A stretch of 64,000 nucleotides of DNA from Ligula intestinalis (Eukaryota > Platyhelminthes > Cestoda > Diphyllobothriidea > Diphyllobothriidae): the NCBI GenBank assembly GCA_036362985.1, contig JAYGXS010000007.1:12867349-12931348 (forward strand), given 5' to 3'. The notes under the pieces are model-generated. The model made no database searches. It saw only the letters and a list, made by a program, of their open reading frames with translations, and was not told the origin of the DNA. Both the position numbers and the translations under genes were made by a program. Below are positions 1 through 12,359 of this stretch, one piece after another. Within the stretch, counting starts at the first letter, position 1, and the number at the start of each line of letters is the position of its first letter.

Positions 1-57
1 CTGTTTGCTAGTTAAGACAGTCAAACACTGTACAATCTGTTTGCTAGTTAAGACAAC
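1..57. repeat. Short direct repeat, two units
   Basis: The 19-nt word ctgtttgctagttaagaca occurs at 1-19 and again at 38-56, giving a 37-bp period. The window edge cuts the array, so the unit count is unknown. No function can be read from it. Confidence 0.6.
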
Positions 58-410
58 CCTGTGCATTTTTTCGTAATTTTTGTTTACTGGTGATGGTTTC
101 TCGTCAACCAAATTATATCGACCAAGAGGTAGTTTAAATTTCGTGTTTTTACTTGCAAACAAGAGTCATTTATAGGCCTACATATTGCTTCTTAACTGAG
201 AGCGACCGCGTGCTAGCCCGGCAGCTGAATAACTCTGCAAAGTATAGAATGGGCAAATTACTGGCTGATTACTTACTACTCATCTTCGTTATTCAGTAGT
301 CAGGCTAAATAAGGAGTTTTTTAAAACATTTGCAGACCGGCGATAAGGGAAAATATAACCAATTGAATAGTCACACAGGTTTGGTTTGCCCAAAAGTGAT
401 TTGAAGTACA

Positions 411-632
411 ATGAGCAGAAACGGTTGCAGAAGATTAAAAGACGATGACGAGAAACAATGTCCAATAAGCGAGGCTTTCGCTTTTGATAAATTCGAATTT
501 TGTCACAATACAGGATGCCTTCTGGCAGATTTTTACTGTCATCTTTTCCCTTCCCAGCAAGTTATAAACGATCTTTGCACAAGCATCTGGTACTACGATC
601 TCCCCCTCTATGAAACCCGTCCTCAGAAGACA
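411..632 (+). CDS. Candidate first coding exon, unrecognised protein
   Basis: An ATG at 411 with an A at -3 opens a 74-codon frame that ends exactly at a strong splice donor (ACA followed by gtaagt at 633), phase 0. The peptide starts MSRNGCRRLKDDDEK and contains a Cys/His-bearing stretch (FCHNTGCLLADFYCHLFPS). The frame stays open by chance into the intron as far as 923, where the sequence turns into repeat, so the donor is the more sensible end. It may be the 5' exon of the long plus-strand gene downstream, but no exon linking it to 6665 in the right phase was found. No family is recognised. Confidence 0.35.
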
Positions 633-927
633 GTAAGTTTTTCATTTATCCTTCTTCTGCATAAATTAGCTTCGGAGATGTATCTGTGCCGTTACGTTCG
701 CATTGGCATTTTTTGTGGTCTCTGGCTTTTCGGAAAGTTGTATCGCACGTTAAAAACGGTAAAACTATTTAAATTCGTACAAAAAGAGGAAAGGTTCAGC
801 TGTACGCCTTTGAAAGCAGCTAAAAAGAAGAAAGTTCTCAAAACCCCTACACATTTAGTTCCTTCTTACCCTGGCTATAAATTTAGGTGGAGTGCTGCCC
901 AAATCTATAAGCTTCTTCTCTGAAACC

Positions 928-1563
928 AGTGCTTATGACCCATCTGGTAGACCCCAGTGGTGGACCAACTGCGCCGTCTGTGAGTGCGTTTGTTTGTGTT
1001 GTCGGGCCAGCTGGTGTTCAGGGTTATGCTTGGCTGATGAAGGATAATAAGCCCGAAACAGTTCTGTATCAAGTTACCCCCAGACGCTGTCATACCCCTC
1101 TTAGTGCTATTACGACTTGGCCAGAACTGGACTGGCAGGCGGTCACCCGTTTGGGATCTCAAACCACCAAAGGAACTTTGTTTAGTTCGGAAGCCTATTC
1201 GATCGGTGTTCACACATTTCTGAGTGAATATATACCCGATCAGCAGTGACAGCAAATGGCAGGTGGCGAGGCGCTGATGAACTGCGGTTCGATGAAGTGC
1301 TTATGACCCATCTGAAAGACGCCAATGGTGGACCTACTGCACCGTCTGTGAGTGCGTTGTTTGTGTTGTCCGACCAGCTGATGCTCAAGGTTATGCTTGG
1401 CTGGCCCAAAAGAGTTCTCTATCAAGTTACCCCCGAATGCTGTCATCCATTTTTTACTGCTATATATATCGCAGTAAGGGGGGTATGACAGCGTCTGGGG
1501 GTAACTTGACAGAGAACTGTTTCGGGCTTACTAGCCTTCATCAGCCAAGCATAACCCTGAACA
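928..1563. repeat. Local repeat cluster: two direct copies and one inverted
   Basis: Unit 1 (928-1108) and unit 2 (1297-1448) share the order gtgcttatgacccatctg, caccgtctgtgagtgcg, ggttatgcttggctg, and a block ending in a purine-rich cccc(a/g)a segment followed by gctgtcat. Unit 3 (1478-1563) is the 3' half of the same unit in reverse orientation. The piece reading ggttatgcttggctgatgaag resembles the body of the tRNA-derived SINEs found elsewhere in the window, so this is probably a rearranged SINE cluster. Confidence 0.55.
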
Positions 1564-1571
1564 CGAAAGAC

Positions 1572-1752
1572 GCCAGTCTGGAGCGTTCCGTCTGCCTGTC
1601 TTGATATCTGGACATCAAGGAATGGGAGCTTTTCATCCTCTTCTTCTTCCATCGTGCACTGAATCTGTGGAAAGATCGAGTTCAGTTCTCTTTTAAAGTT
1701 ATCTTTAGCGTCTCGGTGTAGGATGACAAAGGTTTCGTCTACACAGGCTATA
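1572..1752 (-). pseudogene. Penelope-like element RT fragment
   Basis: On the minus strand this encodes the palm motif C region and following block of a PLE reverse transcriptase: CVDETFVILHRDA, then LNSIFPQIQCTMEEE, then KLPFLDVQISRQADG. The catalytic YVDD has become CVDE. The fragment is only about 60 codons and its frame runs into SINE sequence on both sides, so it is a dead piece. The identification rests on the characteristic PLE sequence LPFLDV plus the spaced E-rich block, which recurs in the other PLE copies in this window. Confidence 0.75.
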
Positions 1753-1765
1753 GGACTCACTTGCA

Positions 1766-1945
1766 GGAGGACATTATCAGCAATGACAAGGAAGACCGGA
1801 ATGAACACTTCTGGCCAAGAAGCGATCATCAGCCAGTCAAACCCAACCACAAATAATGCTCCATCCGTGGTCCGAACCCATGACCTCGTTACTTCGAAGT
1901 CCATCGTTCTAACCACAACGGGCGCAGTGGTTCGAGCATTCTACA
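1766..1945 (-). repeat. tRNA-derived SINE (minus orientation)
   Basis: Read on the minus strand, a tRNA-like head (gtggttagaacg as A-box side, gggttcggacc as B box) is followed by the body gactggctgatgatcgc, cttctggccagaag (inverted sense) and a tail related to the other SINE copies. The same body occurs near 11.3, 15.0, 23.3, 24.7, 25.7, 42.3 and 47.4 kb. The RT fragment at 1572 abuts its 3' side. Confidence 0.6.
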
Positions 1946-1999
1946 AACGACATTTCCTTGGTTATTCCACGGTAGTGGATTGTCTTCGACGAAAATGTT

Positions 2000-4900
2000 C
2001 ATCGAAATCTAGGGTCTGGCCCTTAAAAGTCACGTCCCGTCCACCGACTTCCATGTCATGCACCTAATAATTTCCGTGATTATTTCCTTGATATATATGT
2101 GCATATATATGTGCAAAATTACGAAGCTTGACTCGAGAATTAACTTCAATTACGCTTATATTCCTGATGTGTGTATGTGCAACGTCCAACTTCTGGTTAT
2201 TCATAACCTAACTTTCTCCTTCAACTTGTAGGTCGTGAGATTTCGCGCGAAAGAGAGGACACAGGAAGTACCTTTCGTCACCCTGGCAGCATTTAAACAC
2301 CACGTCCAGAACATTACGCGACTTGGCAAGGTACATGCTTGACAAATACCCAAACTCTCGTAGATGTTTCGTTCTTCCTAATGCTGAACTGAAGTTGCAC
2401 GGAATCTTGTTGGCTGTCAAAGAGTATGTCGTCTCTAGGTGGTAGGGTATTTGCATAAATCTAAAAAATACAGAGCTCTCTCAAAGCACTTAGCCAACAT
2501 TACATTGCTATCATCTTTTCCTAGCATGCAGTGGACTTTGAATACAAAATTCAATGTGCGTGTTTCCGCCAATGAGGCCAACTTTGGCAAGGTCAACTTG
2601 TGAGGAAAGTGTTTTCAGAGCAAAAATAAGCGTTACTTTTGATCAGACTAAAGCCCTGGTCTAAAAGAATCCCCTGCGTTTCGCGGTATAGTCTTCTATT
2701 TGCAGGGAATTACGTTCAGTTGGCTGCTGCCATTTAAATGGTTAGTCGATAGAAAACGGCAAAATCGTTGGATCTAAACGGCCTGTGAAAATTAGATTTG
2801 CGTATCAGGTGCTGTGCTTGTACAGGGCATGTGACAGGGTTATTAAAATGCCCTCAAAACATGACCTTGACAATGAGACGCGATGCCTACCGTTTAGCAA
2901 ATAAGGTAGTCGCACAAAAGTGCAAAAAATCACATCGCTTGAGACATGCACAGGCACTCGAAAGCCCGGCCGTTTAAGAAACAAAGCATGCTTCCTTTTA
3001 ATCAGGGCTAGTATGCTACACACCTGGACCGTAAATATTACAGCTTTGTAGGAAAAGCTGTCTTTGAATGGGGTAGATGGTCCCAGTACGATCAGTTGAT
3101 TAATTTCGGAAAAAAATGTTGTGCAGTTACCTTCCGATAAGGCAGTAAACATCATTTCCTTTTGAAGGCTGCAAAAGCTTTGACAAAAAATATGTTATAA
3201 AACAGTGGAGGCAATAGTAGATTTATCCTTATTACGTCGCAGAATGCCTTCAATAATTATTTTAATTATACAAATAGCTTGCGGCTATTATAAATCATAT
3301 CATGGGGACTGCGGTATTTTGATATTACCTGCACGTTGTACTTCCAACATGTGGCTCAGTAAGGACAAATGACTTCAAACAGGGCACACTTACTTCACTG
3401 ATGTTCAAATACTGCCTACTTGGTATAGAATCGACACTTTAAATCCATTCTTATGCTAATTTTTGGCAACAGTAGCTTATGTAATCCCACTCATAAATCC
3501 CTACTCTTTGCATATTTTCCTACGAAAGTGGTGGTTATAGGGTTTTATGGGTGGGGAATTAGGACATGCAGTGGAATATACTTTAAAAAAGGCTTAATGC
3601 ATTTGCGTTCTACTGTATTTAGAAGTGTTGTTGATTAAAATCTGTAGATTTTCCTAATCCGTTTTATCCTTTAACTTATTGCGGAAAAACCCGATTATCA
3701 AATTGCAGGTTTCTTAAATTTCCCGAAAAATTGAAATGGTGGTTGGGAGGTTATCTACTACAACTTACCCGAGGTCCAACTTACCGTTCTGGAGTTAGAT
3801 TATTATAGTCCGCGGCGCGAAGCGCCCCACACACCTGCAATTTACATGCGAAACAACTTACTCCCAGCGGCCGCGGGAAGCAAATTCGAATACATTTTTT
3901 TCATTTTACATTCACTTCTAAAAATTTCCTTCTCTGCCTTTCCTATTTCCCCAACCCCCCAAAAATCTATAACCACAGTTTTTGCAGGACAAATGCTGAG
4001 ACTAGGGGTATATGAGTGGGCCTACATAAGCTTCTTTTGCCTAATTTTTTTAAGAAGTCAGGTCTTTTTCGGTGTTCTCACTTGAAGGAATTAAATCTGC
4101 CTTATACTCAAAGATGTTTTTCATGCTAAACTTATGAGGTGACCCAAATGTTTACTCAGGTGGAATTAATTTACAGTGCTATCTAAGCAAAAGTTAAGTG
4201 ACTTCGAACAACTTTAGAAGAAACAAGATGGTCTAGCAAAATGGGAAGACCACATTAAGAATTTTAGATATCCTTAATTCATGAATTTTCAGTCCGAAAC
4301 ATGCTCATTCCTCACCTACTGACTTTGGAGAAATCACAACTACCTGCGGAAGGATTGCGCATATTTGCTCAAGAACGCAAGCTACCTGGTGCGGGACTTT
4401 CTGAACGATTCATAATCACTCATACACCAGCACTAAGAAATGTACGAAACAGTGGAAATACTAATAAACAGCTTAAAATGAATTTTGAACTTATGGGAAT
4501 TATAAGTGTCATTAGTTTACTAAGAAATACAAAAGTCTTTTAATGCAGCCAAAACATTTAACACATGAAAAGTCACCATATCTCTGACTTATAACTATTT
4601 GTATAATCGTCAGCGAAATTCATATGAGTTTACTGGGTTCAGGTTCCCTTCTGCGTGTCTAGATATTTGCAGGGTTTCTAAATCAGTATAGCACACGCAC
4701 TCTACTTAGTCTTTCATTTAAAGAAGATGTTCTGTCTTCCAAAGTTTGGAGATATTTTAATGTGATAGTTGTGTACACCTCATCTTAGGAGTACGGTAAC
4801 TGCTTTTGTGATTTGGGAAAAGTATTTAGCTTACAAGACCGTGAATTGACCACAGCCGTCATAAAACATGTGCTACCAAATCGTAGCCTCGTGTTGGACG

Positions 4901-6660
4901 TGTAATTTTTAACATACCCGTGGCTTGTGTCCAACGAAATTAATCTTACAGACTGGGAGTTTTTAGAATTAAACAGAGCTCGAATTAACGGTGGCTGTAT
5001 CTTAATTTAAGGTAAAAAACATTTGGCGCTCATGTTCTTGAGTCACATGCGCATCTACGGTTTTTGCCGCATTGCACGTATCCGTGCTCATTGAATTTTC
5101 CCTTCGAACTCTGCCAATATTTTTGATATCCACTTTAAGTGCAGAAGTTAAAAACTGTAAAAAGGGAACATTCTCTAAAACTGATTCAAATACTTTTTCG
5201 CCGGTCAGTTTTCCAGCCAATCATCGGCTGCCGTACACGACCGCTGCCTCAGGAAAGATGCTACTCACGTTTGCGTCTGTGTTGCCCTCCACCTCTGAAA
5301 ACTGCATAGAGTTTCACCTTATTAATTCGCTTGGCGCAAGTTTCACGTGGCCAGAATAAAAGTGCTTGGTAATTTTTCTTATTTTCTTGTGCCAAGTCAT
5401 CGCCTTATTAGATAAAGGGGTTTCTATATACGAATTTTTTACCTTTAGGTTATTTTCGTGCTACGAAAATGTCTACAGTGGATTGAGAATCAGGAGGATG
5501 AAATCAACGACATTTCTAGTATATTCCTTTGGAAAGCTGGCTTACTGGTGAGCACAACTAACTGTTGACTGTATTCCCACCGAAACTAAAGATGGTTGCC
5601 ATCTTGTACTCTGCCTAATAGTCATTTGTTGGTTTTGAATGCACATCTCCAAAACTTATGGGCAATTGTCGTGAGGGGTGCGCTGAAATGCTGTAGCAAC
5701 ATATATATAAATCTTTTTTATATTTCGGTCCGATTCAGACTAAGTAATCAATGTCCTCATATGGGTGAGGGTGTTTGCAAAGCACATTTGCTATCTCACT
5801 TAATATATTCCTGAAATATGTCCTTGATTTAAAAAAACATCACTTCAATGAAGTTTTCCGATTACTATTTGAGCAGCCGTAGCTCAAGCTATTTCCGTCA
5901 CCAAAGTTGGCCGTCTTCCGCACAAGCTACTTTTCGGTTGATCGTAAACACTGAATTGGGCTAAAATCCACTACTTATATAGTAGGAGTTGCTCTTAATG
6001 AGTTGCAGTCAGGTTTGAAGCGCATGTCTATTTTATGAAAAAAATGAATGAAAATATGCTTTCCTTTACTCATTTGGTAGCAGATTGTGTTTTCTTTCAC
6101 GTTATACTTAAAGATGTAGCTTTATTTTTTTAATAAGGTACGTCTTTCGAACTTACATATACGATTTCCCAACAAATTTTTCTTTCACTTCCGTCTAATG
6201 AGAATTAAATGTTGATGCAAGCACTAAAAAGGGTAACCCATGCTGCTTATAAGAATTTTCATCGTATTTTGAGCTTATTAAGCACCTTATAACCAGCATA
6301 ACAATGGACAGATACGATAATTTACGAATGTCCAGGTCATTCTCTTAAAAAGATCTCGTAATAAGAACCCTTTTTAAAAATATAAATTACGATTTCCTTG
6401 ACAAAAAATGTGCATACTAAATGGGTGCGAGAAAAAATATTTTCGTGCACCTTTTCTATAAAATGTATTGTGACATATAGGGTCATCAGAACCCCACGAG
6501 AACACGTCCTCATTCAAAAGCTGGCAGTATACCCTGAGTGATATATCGTAGAATTAGGCTGCGCTTTAAATACGCATACAAAATCATTGTTTTTAGAAAG
6601 GTACAGCTCAAATAGCAATTTGAAATTTCGGTCCATATTCCCTTACGTTGCTTATCTGTC
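2000..6660. other. AT-rich non-coding stretch, no supported gene
   Basis: About 4.7 kb of mostly AT-rich sequence with only short, unconvincing ORFs. Pyrimidine-tract plus AG acceptors occur (for example at 2703-2704 and 4291-4292) but no exon with two good borders is clear. The frame at 4301-4543 (80 codons, starts with ATG) is open and not low complexity but has no recognisable domain. The simplest reading is intron or intergenic DNA. Confidence 0.5.
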
Positions 6661-6664
6661 GCAG

Positions 6665-6726
6665 GTCAGACGAGTTTTGTACGGATTTGTGGGGGCGGCT
6701 TCAAATGCTTTCTCGAGATACTGGAG
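6665..6726 (+). CDS. Candidate internal exon of the long plus-strand gene
   Basis: The acceptor ctgtcgcag ends at 6664 and the donor gag followed by gtggtt starts at 6727. Read with one carried-in base, the 62 nt give QTSFVRICGGGFKCFLEILE and end in phase 0, which fits the phase-0 start of the exon at 9597. The joined peptide then reads EILE-EFADEIRSQ with a continuous helical character. The donor is weaker than consensus and the preceding exon was not found, so this remains a candidate. Confidence 0.3.
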
Positions 6727-6799
6727 GTGGTTAATTCAGTCTGTCAGCATAAAATTTGAAAAGTTCTGTAAAGACAGTGAGGCGATACGGTATTAAGTG

Positions 6800-9590
6800 C
6801 ATCACCGAAAGCATAAATCCACTTTGCTAGCCAGTGGCTGCAACCTATTCAAAATTACCCAACACTTGACTGACTCGAGTGCGCCATGATGAGTTTCGAA
6901 GGAATGCAGCCAATCAGAGTGACAATAATGTGTATTGGGGAAAAATTGACCAGGGCATGCCGGTGGAAAACCAAAGAAGGCTTATGAAGGCAACAATGTG
7001 AGCTCTAGGAAGCAATTGAGGAGCCGTAGCTGGGATCATTAGGACAAGAACTTTATTTACCTGGCGTTTCCGATTTCTTGACCAAACCCCTGGCCAGATA
7101 CAGGGTCGTGCGGTGCCTGCCCAAATTGGCTTCCCACGTGCCTCCTTCTCAAGACGTGGCCCTGTCCCCAGAGACTTTGACAGCGCTGAAAGGCTGCATC
7201 AAAATTGCGGAGAAGGGATGTGTAAGGAGTTTGCCGTAGATGTGGCATGTCTTCCTCCTTAAGATTTGAAATTATCATAGTTAGCGTAAAGGTAGGGCTT
7301 CCAGGACGTTCTTGACGTCCGAAAGCGCTCAGCAAATTGCAGGATCGGTGCGATTTTCAGTCGTCTCATTTGCAGGTAGAGCTTTGTTGGAAGCTCGCCC
7401 TTGTCTGTGATTAATAATTAAAAAAATACTTCCACATTGTAAGTACGTCGAATTCCCGCCCATCCAGACAAATTCTTGATTATATTAACAATAGGAGACA
7501 TTCTAACATTGCTATTGGTCTAAAGGCATCCCTTGCTGGCCAATAGGGGCTTATGTTGATCGGTTTTATTCTTCCCACACGATTTTCACGTAAGTCTTTG
7601 GTTTAGTAATACAACGAAAATAAGTTTTTATTTAGTTCCTACATTACACTTGTCACGCCTTAGCTTCACCTTAATTAAACATTACACCTTCGACTACGAT
7701 TTCTGTCAGCAACTTGGGTGGGACAAGTTTTGCCATGAGGTAACCTCACAAGAAATTCTTACCCTTGTCATGTACACAGGTTGACAACTATGCAACGGGT
7801 GCAAGTTTCGCTTGACACCGATAGGATATATTAAGATTAAGTTAACGTGTCTTCCACTTAAGTACAGTATGTCTTAACAGGCAGATATAACAGATATACG
7901 TCCCTATACAAACGCCTTTGTCCCCGATTGGGCGGTTTCTGCGAAGTCTTTCCTATAAAATATTGTTAGATACGAAAGGACATTCAACATCTTTGAAAAT
8001 GCCTTATGCGGCTTATTAATCATTTTGACATACTTGTACTTGCGCAGGCGTTTTAAAAGAAATCCATTTAAAAAGCCAGCATCCTGCAGTAACCGAAATA
8101 GCGTAGGATGTATCTGCAGATCAATCAATCCTAAAGTTATTTTAACCTAATAATTTTCGAATCCAAAACACATTTGAAAATATTGATCGATATTTCAGGA
8201 GATCGCTTATCTATCGCAAATACGACATATTTTGTAGGAATTCTGTGCAGCTCAAATTGATTTTATTCAAAACAACCACATATTCAACGTAATTTTTCGA
8301 GAAACGAGTGGAGAGGAAAGTATTATGTCCAATCATTGCTTAAGTTGCTGGCTTTAGAAAAACATTCTTTCTACTTGCTTGCAACTGTTAAAATAAGACA
8401 ATTTAAGTAGGTTGTCTCATTATCCCTAGTTTTGATATATATTTATAAATACGAATATGTTTGTAAAAAATATGCCTAAAATATTTTTCTCGTATTTATT
8501 AATAGAACTTTAAGTGTTTTTTAAAGTCAATTATTTAAAATAAGTGTACCTTCGAGTTGAAGCAAACTTTCTAATTCCAAAGTTTTCTCAGGGTTAACAA
8601 ACTGCAATCTGTATATTTTCCATGAGGCAAAAATCATTAAGTTCCAAATACTTCTACATATGAGTCTTGACCATATAGTAAAGTTTGCATGCAGTCTAAG
8701 TAAATATGCAGATACGATACTTTATGGATCAACATTTCACAGTTTTAGAAACTCTCAAAATCTAACATATTCAAAACCGACGGATGTTCTTTTTTCAAGT
8801 ACGAAAATTGCAAAAAAGGCACGCGGTTTCACCAGTGGCATACAAGAAACAATTTTTCATGTATAGAATATTTTTAAGTTGCAAGGAAGCTAGCAATCAA
8901 CCGAACAAAGTAATGCTTAATAAATAGGCTTACATACAACATAACGTTTTTGTGCATGGTTAAAAAGAAAATCTTTGAAACACCGGCATCCCACCGTAAC
9001 TGGTGGTTATACTGCAGGGTTATAATCATTAAAACCAAACCTAGATACTCTTTTCGATTTGAAAAAACATTTCGAAATTTGATTAAAACTTTATAAAATA
9101 ACATGTGTAATATAAACTCTCCTGAAAATAAGCTTTGTCTCTGTCGAGGATATCCCTCCCTTAGTACAAAAAGCTGCCACACTATCAACAACCGCTTGCA
9201 AAATACGGCATTATGTAGCTTATCGTTACCAAATCCTCAAACGTGGGATAAATCCTAAGAGTTTTTCTGCTACAGTGGCTTTCCCGGCGTCTCATTTTCT
9301 GCAAAGGACGAAAGGCTGATAACCACTTACATCATTGCATATTCAATATTCCCGCATTTTCTTACTGCAAGAGTATTTCTGAATGTTTGTGTAAATTTAC
9401 ACACGCACTTAAAGATTTAAGATGGTAAATGTCTTGTGCAAGTTAAGTCTGAATGGCCCAAGGAGTGTGAATTTACTTTAGTACCAGTGCTAGTACCAGT
9501 ATTAGTTTGTAGTAAAATATGCGTTACCCCGCTTGACAGCTCGGATTACACAGTTGCCATTATGGTCACCTAAGGTCTACATGTTCTGCT
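6800..9590. other. Non-coding, AT-rich, probable intron
   Basis: No convincing coding exon was seen. A GC-richer patch at 7020-7340 holds a 92-codon minus-strand ORF without recognisable motifs. The remainder is AT-rich, especially 8150-9200. Confidence 0.45.
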
Positions 9591-9596
9591 TTACAG

Positions 9597-9749
9597 GAAT
9601 TTGCGGATGAAATTCGATCTCAGATCAGCAGCATTCGTGTCTGCCGAAGGGTGATCGAAAAACTGGGTTCAATCACGCGCCGGCTGCCAACAGCCAACCA
9701 GGAACCGGCCTTCGAGGTTCGCGCCCTTGTCACAATCAACAGCACCTCG
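9597..9749 (+). CDS. Coding exon, unrecognised helical protein
   Basis: The acceptor gctttacag (AG at 9595-9596) and the donor tcg followed by gtaagg (GT at 9750-9751) bound exactly 51 codons. Only one of the three frames is open: EFADEIRSQISSIRVCRR, then VIEKLGSITRRLPTANQ, then EPAFEVRALVTINSTS. GC content and codon use are clearly higher than in the surrounding AT-rich DNA. Both ends are phase 0, so it can join the next exon at 14425 directly. The charged N-terminal part looks helical; no family is recognised. Confidence 0.55.
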
Positions 9750-10034
9750 GTAAGGCGAGTTCAGCCCATGAGCAGAGTTTACAAGTATTTCTGTTGCCTA
9801 AAAAGACAGATCTTGTTAGAGTTTGAGTGTCCGCTGACAAAAGAATGTACAGAAATTGCATAAATTTAGCTACGGTCATCCCCGGCCACTTTAAGTCAAC
9901 CGTACTTTATCCCGTTGACGCGGCAATCCACCAAATCATCCAAAAGTCATTACTGGCTGCTGTATGTATCAACATGGTATCTTAATATGCGAAAAAAATC
10001 GAGTTCCAGATAAAATATTCCTTACATCATCCCC

Positions 10035-10060
10035 GGAAGAGGAAGAAGAAGAAGAAGAGG
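10035..10060 (+). repeat. GAA-type microsatellite
   Basis: An interrupted (GAA)n run directly precedes a PLE 3' fragment. GAA/TTC runs flank several PLE terminal repeats in this window (45.83, 48.23 and 59.44 kb), so they may be part of the element end or a preferred target. Confidence 0.7.
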
Positions 10061-10640
10061 CAATTCTTGGGACCAAAGTGTATTCTGGCACAAGGTTGCA
10101 TAAGCATCAGCTCGCAATCAACCACGAGGGTATGCTGATTTTGGTCTATGACCACGTAAAGCAGAAGTAACACACATTCACCTTTGAAAAAGCAAGGGTA
10201 ATGGGCCGAGTCAACGACAAGATTGCCAGATTGCTGCTAGAAAGTTGGTCCTAGACTGGCACACTAAGCAGAGCCATTGACCATCCCGCCTACCAAGCGT
10301 CCGCAAACGGCTAACATCGGCTCAGAACGGAGCAATAGGTCGGACGGAGGGAGATAAGCAGGTCCGGCAGCCGGCAGCCGCGAGCAAAGAGAGTGGAAAC
10401 GCTCACGAGGCACAAAAACGACTTGATACAGCTCAAGAAGACGCGAGCAATTCAAACAGCCACGAAAATCGATCAGTGCAATCAATTGACACATGGGCAA
10501 AGCGAAGGATCGTTCACATTTATTTGACGCGAACAGGAGTACAGGCACCATGCTCTGACGATGGAAGCGAGCGAGCTTTTAAAAGGTCAGCCAGAATACA
10601 CTTTAGTCCCAGAAATCGTTTCTTCTTCTTCCTCTTTCGG
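10061..10640 (+). pseudogene. PLE 3' fragment: endonuclease end and pLTR remnant
   Basis: The plus strand encodes pieces of the GIY-YIG endonuclease and the C-terminal tail of a PLE: SGTRLHKHQLAINHEG followed, after a stop, by VNDKIARLLLESW and a stop where the 35.9-kb copy reads SSTGTLNRSID. The downstream sequence ends in a pLTR-like remnant (tcccagaaatcg and a TTC run at 10606-10637). Stops and frameshifts are frequent, so this is an old 5'-truncated copy. Confidence 0.65.
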
Positions 10641-10649
10641 GGATGAAGT

Positions 10650-11170
10650 AAGGAAAAACATGGCATCTGTTAGAATGGTACCAACAGCAGAGAAAGCATC
10701 CATAATGTCGTCACACTTCTCAGCTGCGCATTTACATTCAAACGTTTAAATCATCCAATTATGTAGGTATGTCGTAGACATTGTCAGTAAATTTTGTATT
10801 GGATCAAGAGAATTTAATTTCCATCACATTGTCAAATAATTTTTTTCATATTTTGCTTTCTACAGTTTATGGCATTCACCGCCTCTAAGTTAACACATGA
10901 AATGAACTGAAATCTAAATATAGTAGGCGTTGGCTGCACTATTACATACTAATTATGCGAACGTATGGAGGACTCTAATGAAAGCAGCATTTTCGATTTT
11001 CAGTAGCGAAGTTAATTTATATATTCGTATAGTAGTAGTAGCCTACTGCATTCTAAAATGATTGCCTAGGAAGTCTTGCTGGGTCGGTCAGCTTACAATT
11101 AACAGAAAATTACTATCGGAAAAACAAAACGAACTGAAATGGATGTCTTTGGAATATTAATTTTTAACAT
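10650..11170. other. AT-rich non-coding stretch
   Basis: No gene, RNA or clear repeat is seen here. It is probably intronic. Confidence 0.4.
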
Positions 11171-11177
11171 ACAGTCA

Positions 11178-11405
11178 CATCGGACCCTTAGGTTCGAACC
11201 CGCGTTCCGGTAGTTTGAAGTCCGGGACCCCAACCACTGAGCTTCGAGCATGTGCTAACAGTTAGCGCGTTGGACAACTGGTTCCAGCCCCAGCCTGTTG
11301 TAAACTTGTGATTGAGTATGGCCGGCTGTTGACAGCTTATAAGTCAGAAACGTTCATTCGGGTCATACATGCCTTTGTTGGTGGCCCCTATCTGTCTACG
11401 CTAGT
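11178..11405. repeat. tRNA-derived SINE pieces
   Basis: The minus strand at 11178-11251 has a tRNA-like head, with A-box-like agctcagtggttggg and B-box gggttcgaacc. Adjoining plus-strand sequence at 11279-11405 resembles the SINE body (ggccggctgttgacagcttataagtcagaaacg). The two parts have opposite orientation, so the locus is a composite. Confidence 0.5.
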
Positions 11406-12032
11406 AGTTGCTATGGTGCTGCATACGGACTTCAGACCAAGTCTCCTAGTCTAACGATAATTTTGAGTTCCGTAGCGCTATCGAGGAGAGTCCTTTATTA
11501 CAAACAGAAATAATGGATTTCATGTGTAGCAGTAGGCAGATGGTATTAAACACGCGGTCCTCGGTAGAACCTCGTAGTTGTTGTGGCTAAAGCCTTGGCC
11601 TTTATAAGGCCTAGCTCTCACGAGTCATAATCTCGCTGAGATCGCCGAGATTTTCACGAATGGGTTGAATGACTATGATCTAATACCATCTGAACTTCTA
11701 GAGTCAAAGGAAACGTAAAATTTTAAATTTCTGACATAAAACACACTATTATGACCCGCCTCTGGTAATTGTAATTAATACGAATAGTGGGCTTGCTTGA
11801 CGTTTGTCCCCGAAGCCAGCTGAAGGCTATAGACCACGAGGAGAGCTTCACTTTCAAGTATTAAAGTATTATCAAGAAAAACTACTTATATTTATTGATC
11901 CGCTTGATGAGAACGTTTTGGAAACATGGACCAATCAGACCTGATAGTGATGGTGCAGTGTGGCAGCTCGCGCAGGCGCCTTCATGTACGATGAATCACC
12001 ATGAGAATGGAGACATTCCAAGAGCTTCCTCT

Positions 12033-12353
12033 TCAAGTAGGCCAGTACCGCTTATGGCATGGGTTGATTCGTATGAGCTGCTCTATTCGGCGAACACAGC
12101 AATTTGGGCATACTGAGGACAATTTGCAGATTACAGATTCGGGGCCAGGGACTAATACCGAAAGCGGTACATTCAAAGGGGGTTCAACATTGAGTTCGGG
12201 GACTGGCTGGTCTTTGAGACCGGCAAAAGTGTCCAGGAGGATGACGGGAGGGACTGATGCACCTGATTTTGGTCCGGCTGGGTTAATGTACTGTCGCTGT
12301 GGGATCTGGTCTTGGTGACGAACGCAGATGTCATTTCCGACGTAGAATAACAA
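12033..12353 (-). pseudogene. Possible Ty3/Gypsy pol 3' remnant
   Basis: A 106-codon minus-strand frame, clearly GC-richer than its surroundings, reads YVGNDICVRHQDQIPQRQY near its start, then VPPVILLDTFAGL, then VCPNCCVRR. A W/R-rich basic stretch followed by a short LLDTF-like block resembles the segment after the integrase core in flatworm Ty3/Gypsy elements. No LTR, integrase catalytic residues or RNase H were seen nearby. It could equally be the shadow of another repeat: the plus frame at 12001-12318 is also open. Confidence 0.25.
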
Positions 12354-12359
12354 ACTACC

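Noticed and set aside
905..1446. Overlapping ORFs on both strands with similar peptides
   Set aside because: They repeat because the DNA repeats (units at 928 and 1297); the peptides resemble SINE-body translations, not a protein.
5002..5359. Open frames on both strands around 5.0-5.36 kb as a gene
   Set aside because: Neither begins with an ATG, no convincing splice borders, and no recognisable motif.
10030..10060. Glu-rich peptide from the GAA run as a coding domain
   Set aside because: Simple microsatellite at the edge of a PLE fragment.
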